A stretch of 64,000 nt of DNA from Apostichopus japonicus (taxonomy: Eukaryota; Echinodermata; Holothuroidea; Aspidochirotida; Stichopodidae), in the NCBI RefSeq assembly GCF_037975245.1, contig NC_092579.1, forward strand, positions 1,975,001 through 2,039,000. Direction: 5' to 3'. Every line of letters starts with the position of its first letter. Position 1 is the first letter of the stretch. Of the stretch, positions 58,401 to 64,000 are shown in pieces. Position numbers and translations under genes: made by a program. The notes under the pieces are model-generated. The model had not been told where the DNA came from. It made no database searches and saw only the letters and a list, made by a program, of their open reading frames with translations.

Positions 58401-60567
58401 TATTCTAGATAATTTCCCACAATGCAAGGTAGGCCCTTTAAGATGATATGTGCCTTTTTGTCTGGTATTGTTGACTTTAATACAAGAATTCTTCCTGTTA
58501 ATGTTTTAATAAATGTTTGCATGCAAGCAGTGGCTTGAGCTACTGAATCCAAATGATTTTGTGTTAACTGAAGTTGATCGCTTAGCAATATTACCGAAAA
58601 TAGAGCTTTTTGCAGGTGTCATATAGATATGAGTTTTTCATCTTTTATGATATTTTGTAAACGCATCTAGCAACAGCATGATAGAAAATTTCATCGGGTA
58701 CTTAAGCTGCAAATGTCTCTACTTTTCTTCATAATTTGGTGATCATTTGTACACGGAGGAAAAGAATATTTCTATTTCTGTATTTCTATAAAAGATATGT
58801 TGTGATCAAATTCTATGTTCAGAGTACTTTGTCCTTTGAAATGGACTATGTTTTTTGACTATGAACTTTGAACTATGTCCAAATCACAGCTAAAGCAAAA
58901 CATTTCAAATGTACCAGGTTTCCAGAATAAATAAAAAACATTGTTGAAGAGCATTTGCGCAAGTGACATAATATAGACCCCCTACTGTGATCCAACTTCT
59001 TGCCAGAGTAAGAAGTTGAAGTTAAAGCCAGTCAAGATAGGTAAGATTCAATCAACCATATGTCAGAGTTAGGAGCAAGATATTGAGATGGGATCAACTA
59101 GCAGTGTGTAATATTTTCTTCTTCAGTATTGAAGTTTCAAATTGTTTTTCACCAAATAATCTATTGATTTTTGCATGAATTAGTGTTGTTTCCATAAATT
59201 TAAACCCTCAAGTTCCTATAATTCCTAATATAGTGAAATAGAGATATTTTTGCTCCTTTTGATTTTGTTTTTAATGTCTGTTATTTGCTTTTAAGCAACT
59301 GTGACCCACTGTGTGATATATGGATTATAAAACAAAGCAATACATTCTATCACTCTACAACACTGTGTTCTAATAAGTAGTAGATGAGGAATGGTTTTGT
59401 ATGGAATGTATAAAGTAAAGTGTGTTATATAAGGCAACTGTTATCGTCAAACCACAATGCAAAAGTGAATAGGTTTTGATGATGTAGTTAGCTCTATGTC
59501 TTTGATTTAGGAATAGAATACTTAAAGATTCTCTTCTGAAGAAAGCATTGATACCAGACCTTTGATTCCAAAGATGTTCAAAAATAAAATACTCATTCCA
59601 TGTGATAGTGTACGTGTTTACAATGTTTTCGCATTTTCATTTAGAGCCGATTACCTCAAATGACTTTTGACCTCAAAAAACACTACACTTCTTCCACACA
59701 ATATGATATAAGTGTACAAACTATGACATTTGTGGTAACTCACCTTCTGGAGATATCCTTTACACAGGGCTTGCACATCTTGACCTCTGGTGAATACAAA
59801 TGACCTTTGACATCCACCAAAAGATATAAACTTCTTCCTTTCAATGTGGCATCAGCACATCAAGTATGATTATAATGGTACAAGTATCCCTTCAGGATAT
59901 ATCATATTTACATAGTGTCTTCACAATTTGACCTCTGGTGACCTGAAATGACCTTACACCTCTACAAAAAAGAATTGGCTTCTACTCAATAGGATATATC
60001 GACATGCAAAGTATAAGATCTGGTGAAGATTCCCATCTTGAGATACTGTTGATAAGACCTAAACTGACCATCATTGACCTCAAAAAAAGAGTAATAGGCA
60101 TCTTCAACTTAAATATTGGCATGAAATGTACCAAATAGGAAATTCTTCCAAGGATCCGTTTTGGAGATATAGTGTTTACAATCATGGCATCACAACCACC
60201 ATCTTGTGTGAATTGGTTTTGATGATCATGTTTCAGAGGTGTCAATGGGTGCACTACTTGGCAAGTGTTCAATTTGTAAAAGCTAATCACAACTTGTGCT
60301 TGTCCAGTGAGAGAACAAGAAAATGGGTCTTTTATTGTAGAAGATTATTCATATTGTAAATAACAAAGACCCATAAAATATTTCAAATACCTTTAACAAT
60401 AGATTAAGTTGTCTCCTTTTATGTAACTTTTTCTTTTTTGCTTCTGCTAGGCATTCGTGGATACATTTTCAGCCATTCCAGGTGTAAAGAAATACCTGGA
60501 GAGTCCAAGAAGGTTCCCTCCTCCTGATGATGCCTACGCTAAGGAAGTCAGGGCCGCTCTGTACTGA
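52475..60567 (+). CDS. GSTA: Alpha-class glutathione S-transferase, copy C (six exons)
   Basis: Exons: 52475-52561, 55069-55120, 55589-55721, 56790-56934, 58291-58428, 60451-60567; all GT-AG, same phases as A and B, 223 residues. Tyr9 present; residue 15 is Leu (CTA), as in B. The pocket loop reads SNSFNSVSGPFW, so a bulky Phe precedes Trp110 where A has Ser and B Gly. Other private changes include Asn38, Ile44, Gly129, Pro172 and Asn180; the tail is DDAYAKEVRAALY. Intron 2 is only 468 bp against 1.8-2.0 kb in A and B; introns 3 and 5 are close to A. The promoter keeps the 135 bp nearest the ATG but lacks the ARE-bearing block, where the 50581-52320 transposon ends. The frame is intact. Confidence 0.92.
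53400..54600. other. Copy-C-specific part of intron 1
   Basis: Part of this stretch has no counterpart in A or B. Short protein-like phrases occur at 53770-53940 and 54120-54400 in changing frames, possibly an old transposon, but I recognise no family. Confidence 0.3.
54608..54970 (+). repeat. 27-bp minisatellite, expanded, in GST C intron 1
   Basis: About 12 units of GCATTCAGCACTACAG plus TTTCAAAGAAT. Because 27 is a multiple of three, it yields a long frame with repeated IQHYSF, which is a by-product and not a protein. Confidence 0.9.
59623..60230 (+). repeat. Intronic ~140-bp tandem-type repeat, about 4 units
   Basis: Same family as in A and B, here with the most units. The DR1 words are degenerate (TGACCTTTGACAT, TGACCTTACACCT). 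Confidence 0.6.
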
Positions 60568-62480
60568 TAGTAACTGTTGTGCAGTTCAACTCTTTAAGAG
60601 CTGCCAATACCTTCGTCTTTTAATGTCTCTGACATTTTTTGCAGCTGAAAGTAGATTAACAGAGTAATAACGGTTTTTGAATCAATTCATATTCTAAATC
60701 AGCCACCAAAAATCTAATTGATTTGATTCTTCAGTTTTGTTTTATTTTGATTTTTTTCTCCGTAACATATACAAAGATCACAATATTTACATATAATTTG
60801 ACAATATTTGAATTAATTTTATGTTACAAAAGGAAATACTTAATCTAAAATAAACGACCTTTGTAGGCTTGTGAAGCAGATCACTCAGAAAGAAAAGGGG
60901 GGGGGGGGGGGAGAGATAAGTATGTACCAATTGATCAATAAGTGTCCATGTCAGTTTACCTACAGTACAATTCTTGTTCTTAAAACATCAGAGTGAGTTG
61001 CAAATTCGAATTTCATTGGGATTGGCATTCCATGCAGAGGATACTCGTACAAGTGAGCTCTACTTTAAGAAAATGTTATGTTAAAAAAAGTTAGTTAAAA
61101 TTGGGATAAGCGGAGACATCTAGACTGCCTTGTATTTTGGTCATTAAATAGCTGTATGAGCCCAGTGTCTTCGATAGTCACGTCTTCCAATAGTGTTTAG
61201 AGAGAACCACATAGCAGAACAAAAATGTCTCAAATTTTCACTGGGCTTTGGCGACACCTAAAATTCTGGGTCGGGAACTGGTGAATGCAAGTAGAATTGC
61301 GACCCCATTGTCTTTCAACACAGTGACCAAACATCAAGATGAGTGTTCGCAAGTATTTAGCCTAATTACTCTAAAACTAAACTATGAGAGTTACAGAAGT
61401 TTGTGATTTGATGCATCCAAATTTCTCCCATATAATGTGTGATATAATTTTGTTTGGCAGAAACAGTAGAATACACTTAGAGAATGTGATGATGTCATTT
61501 GCATAACGTTTTTTCATAGCTCATAAAGATTAATAATTGGGTTTTTCCTCACGAGGGAAACCCTACTTAGTGAGAATGCCTGGAAATCTCCTCCTGTACC
61601 TACAGACAAAATAGCCCGAAATCACATAAGTTTCTAAAATATTGGAACCAGGATTTTCTCAATTATCAGCTATATTACATCAATGAAGTATTTACACATG
61701 TCCTCTGCAGCTAATATTTTAAGAATGAGATTCGCCTTCCACATTTTGTTACCGTATTAGTAATGTTGGCAATCGAGAGGGTAACTTCAGAAGCTGTACT
61801 GCAACATATGCTTACAATGGTAGGGAAAAGATGGTGCTTCATACTGCTTTAAATCTTAATACAACCATCATGAATTTTCGTACATATTATGTAATTAGCC
61901 TATTTTCTCTTGAATAATTTGCATGATGTTGACTATCATATAAAGTGTCCAATGGCATTTGTCTCTGTCCTCGTATTGCTTTTACTCACTATCATCAATT
62001 TCTTAATCAGTAAAATCTTGAGAAGGAAATGCAGTTGAGATTCAACAAATTACATCATTGGCAAAATAAAACAGAATTGAAGTATGATGATTTACCCAGG
62101 TTTGACAATTATAATGGTGACAAATTCATTACCCTCCGGTCGTTGATGACAGGTCTTCTCACGTAAGGAATAATCTGCGTTGCGTTATACTAGTGCAAAG
62201 CAGTGGCTTTCCCAAAAGGGGAACAAGGAAGACAGTTAAAGAGGATGGCATTTATATCTATGTGTGACTATAATGATAATAATGACCAGTGCTTCCACGT
62301 CATTATACATAGTATAATATCGTTCAGTAGTTTCTAGATGAAATAATCTATATAGTATTTTATCAACACAAACAGTGGCGGGCGCAAAAAAGGGGAAGGG
62401 GGATACGGAATGGGCAGTGGCCACTTCTCCAACCTACATCGTCAATCCGAAAACTAAATCAATTGGAGAAGTTTTGCATG
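60568..62480 (+). other. 3' flank of GST C, shared with A and B
   Basis: Homologous to 34874-37110 almost throughout, including the CAGTGGCGGGCGC block at 62374. A G-run lies at 60896-60910. Confidence 0.75.
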
Positions 62481-63186
62481 CAGTCGGGATAAAATACCCC
62501 CAATCCTGTAGGTGTATCCCCCTCGGCCATATAAAGCCCACACAAAGCTGCAGGATTATGTATAATCAGAATTGTGAGGTTAGACCCAATTATGGACCTC
62601 ACTTCAAATTTTCTTTAAATAAGTGTAACATGCCTCATTTTATTTCTAACCATTAAACCTTTAACGCAGGAGGACATCGAAATGGAGGATACATCCAAGA
62701 GCTAGGTTGAATCCATAGAACAATTACGTCACTGGACCTCCATTAAGTACACTTCATTGTCTATGAAAATGAAACTTTTCTAATCTTGATCCCATAATGA
62801 ATTCCATGGCACCTCTGCTGTAGCCTACGTGACACCTCCCTGTCTCGTGTAGCCGGGCAGGACACTTCGGCGCCTCACCAATATAACCTCATCAGACGAC
62901 ATGTCTTGTTAGTCATAGAACACACGGTGCTTGGAAAGCCCGCCTGCAGTTATCATATGTCACTTTAAAATGTACAAAATGAATAAGTACAATTTAAATA
63001 AAGTTGAAGGGGCTATACAATGAATCCAGCCTAGCAATTAATGTCAGACGCCCTCTATTTTTCTCCAACTTCTGATTCTTTCCGATTAAGGGTTGTACCA
63101 TTGTGTAGGGGGGGGGGGAGCTCAGGCAGTGAAAAGTACTGTTTCACCTCAATCATTGTAGAATGACTGTGGAATGCTGTATAGTC
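62481..63186. other. Intergenic, nothing recognised
   Basis: AT-rich with a G-run near 63110. No supported gene. Confidence 0.4.
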
Positions 63187-63585
63187 CTAGATGTATATGT
63201 TATTGGAGAATGCCAAGGGAGTTGTTATATGTTCTACTTGGAATGACCTGTTACAATTTGTAGTGTCGAACATGTGGGTAATTTTTACACACATTGAAGG
63301 TTCACCTCTGCACTGTGGGCAGACAAATTCATAATTTTTTGGGTCGGCCAAGTGCGTGATGTAATGCTGATTTATATTTTTAGTTATTTTCACTGATGTA
63401 ATACATAGTGGTAATTCAATATGACATATGTATGGGTGTAATATTCTTCACCTTGGAGGGACATATTTTGTTGGGATATGCGTTCCCCTCCAAAGATCAA
63501 CAATTCCGCTTTTGACAAAAGTGTGACACAGTAACAGATTTTTCAGATAATGGTATGGGAGGCAGGCCAATATTAGCTACTAATG
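63187..63585 (-). pseudogene. Unrecognised coding-like stretch
   Basis: The minus strand from about 63585 reads ILACLPYHYLKNLLLCHTF, then DLWRGTHIPTKYVPPR, one in-frame stop, then HPYICHIELPLCITSVKI and EFVCPQCRGEPSMC, ending at 63187. The CPQC box hints at a zinc-binding end such as occurs in some LINE proteins. No family is assigned; it may be an old LINE 3' part or a lost exon. Confidence 0.2.
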
Positions 63586-64000
63586 AAAATTTTTAGAAAA
63601 ACAAAAAGGTGAAAAAGAAACAAAGGAGGTCTGACAAGTGGTTCAATGGTTTTACTTTTTTAATTTCAAATTGATGATTCAGGTGCCAAGGCTGGGGTGA
63701 TTACCAAGTACCCCTGGCAACCAGTCCGGCACTAATTATTGGTACAATTTTCCTACCATATTTTGTCAGAGTATAGCCTACTACAGGAACAGTGTAATGA
63801 GATTGATTGGCCAGGTCTGACTGAAACTTTTTTTTCTATTGTGAAACCTTGCGATGGATCCATTGTGGGAGAGGGAACTGGGTTTCATGCCTCCCCTAAT
63901 CCCCTTATTTATTTTATTTTGTGAACATTTTACAATAAAGACGAGGCTGATATTAGGGTGTGATTGATAAATAATATCCATAAATCATATTTTATTTTGA
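63586..64000. other. Intergenic, nothing recognised
   Basis: AT-rich; AATAAA at about 63936 could be a stray polyadenylation signal. Confidence 0.3.

Overview
The window is animal nuclear DNA: genes are split by GT-AG introns, long AT-rich intergenic stretches separate them, and transposon debris is everywhere. The protein families, the frequent TAGGCCTA-type words, and the G-run-bearing hAT-like and foldback repeats fit a marine invertebrate deuterostome. An echinoderm, perhaps a sea cucumber, is my best guess; this is inference.

Region by region. 1-1754 holds the last three exons of an aquaporin-8-like channel on the plus strand. 1.8-6.35 kb is intergenic, with a foldback DNA transposon, a LINE 3' fragment and a small hAT-like element. 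6520-15255, 24730-34873 and 52475-60567 are three tandem, same-strand, six-exon copies (A, B, C) of an alpha-class glutathione S-transferase of 223-224 residues. They have identical exon phases and strongly similar introns and flanks, so the array arose by segmental tandem duplication of a unit of about 10 kb. Copy A keeps the alpha-class active-site residues Tyr9 and Arg15. Copies B and C have Leu at position 15. A and B share an antioxidant-response-type motif about 130 bp before the ATG; in C a 1.7-kb transposon sits where it should be.

Between the GST copies are insertion beds. 16.6-24.5 kb has a 17-bp minisatellite, a foldback, nested hAT-like elements with clear 8-bp target duplications, and a 3-kb terminal-inverted-repeat element. 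Intron 1 of B holds a 5'-truncated LINE and a Ty3/gypsy fossil. 37-42.9 kb is mostly anonymous but contains a plus-strand run of exon-like pieces of a SAM-domain-like protein, probably a decayed gene. 42951-50022 is a nested set: a foldback element built of CGATTTAAATCG-type repeats, carrying two L2-like LINEs tail to tail and a Harbinger-like MITE. The first LINE has an open 951-codon endonuclease/reverse-transcriptase frame. It is linked to the upstream ORF1 end by an in-frame T-TTA-AAC heptamer directly before the ORF1 stop, a candidate -1 ribosomal frameshift signal. 50581-52320 is another nested foldback with a 68-bp near-perfect palindrome. 60.6-64 kb holds the duplicated 3' flank of GST C and little else.

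How the genes fit together: GSTs conjugate glutathione to electrophiles, and AQP8-type channels pass water, ammonia and hydrogen peroxide. The locus is therefore plausibly a detoxification/redox neighbourhood, although only the GST array shows shared ancestry and shared regulatory sequence.
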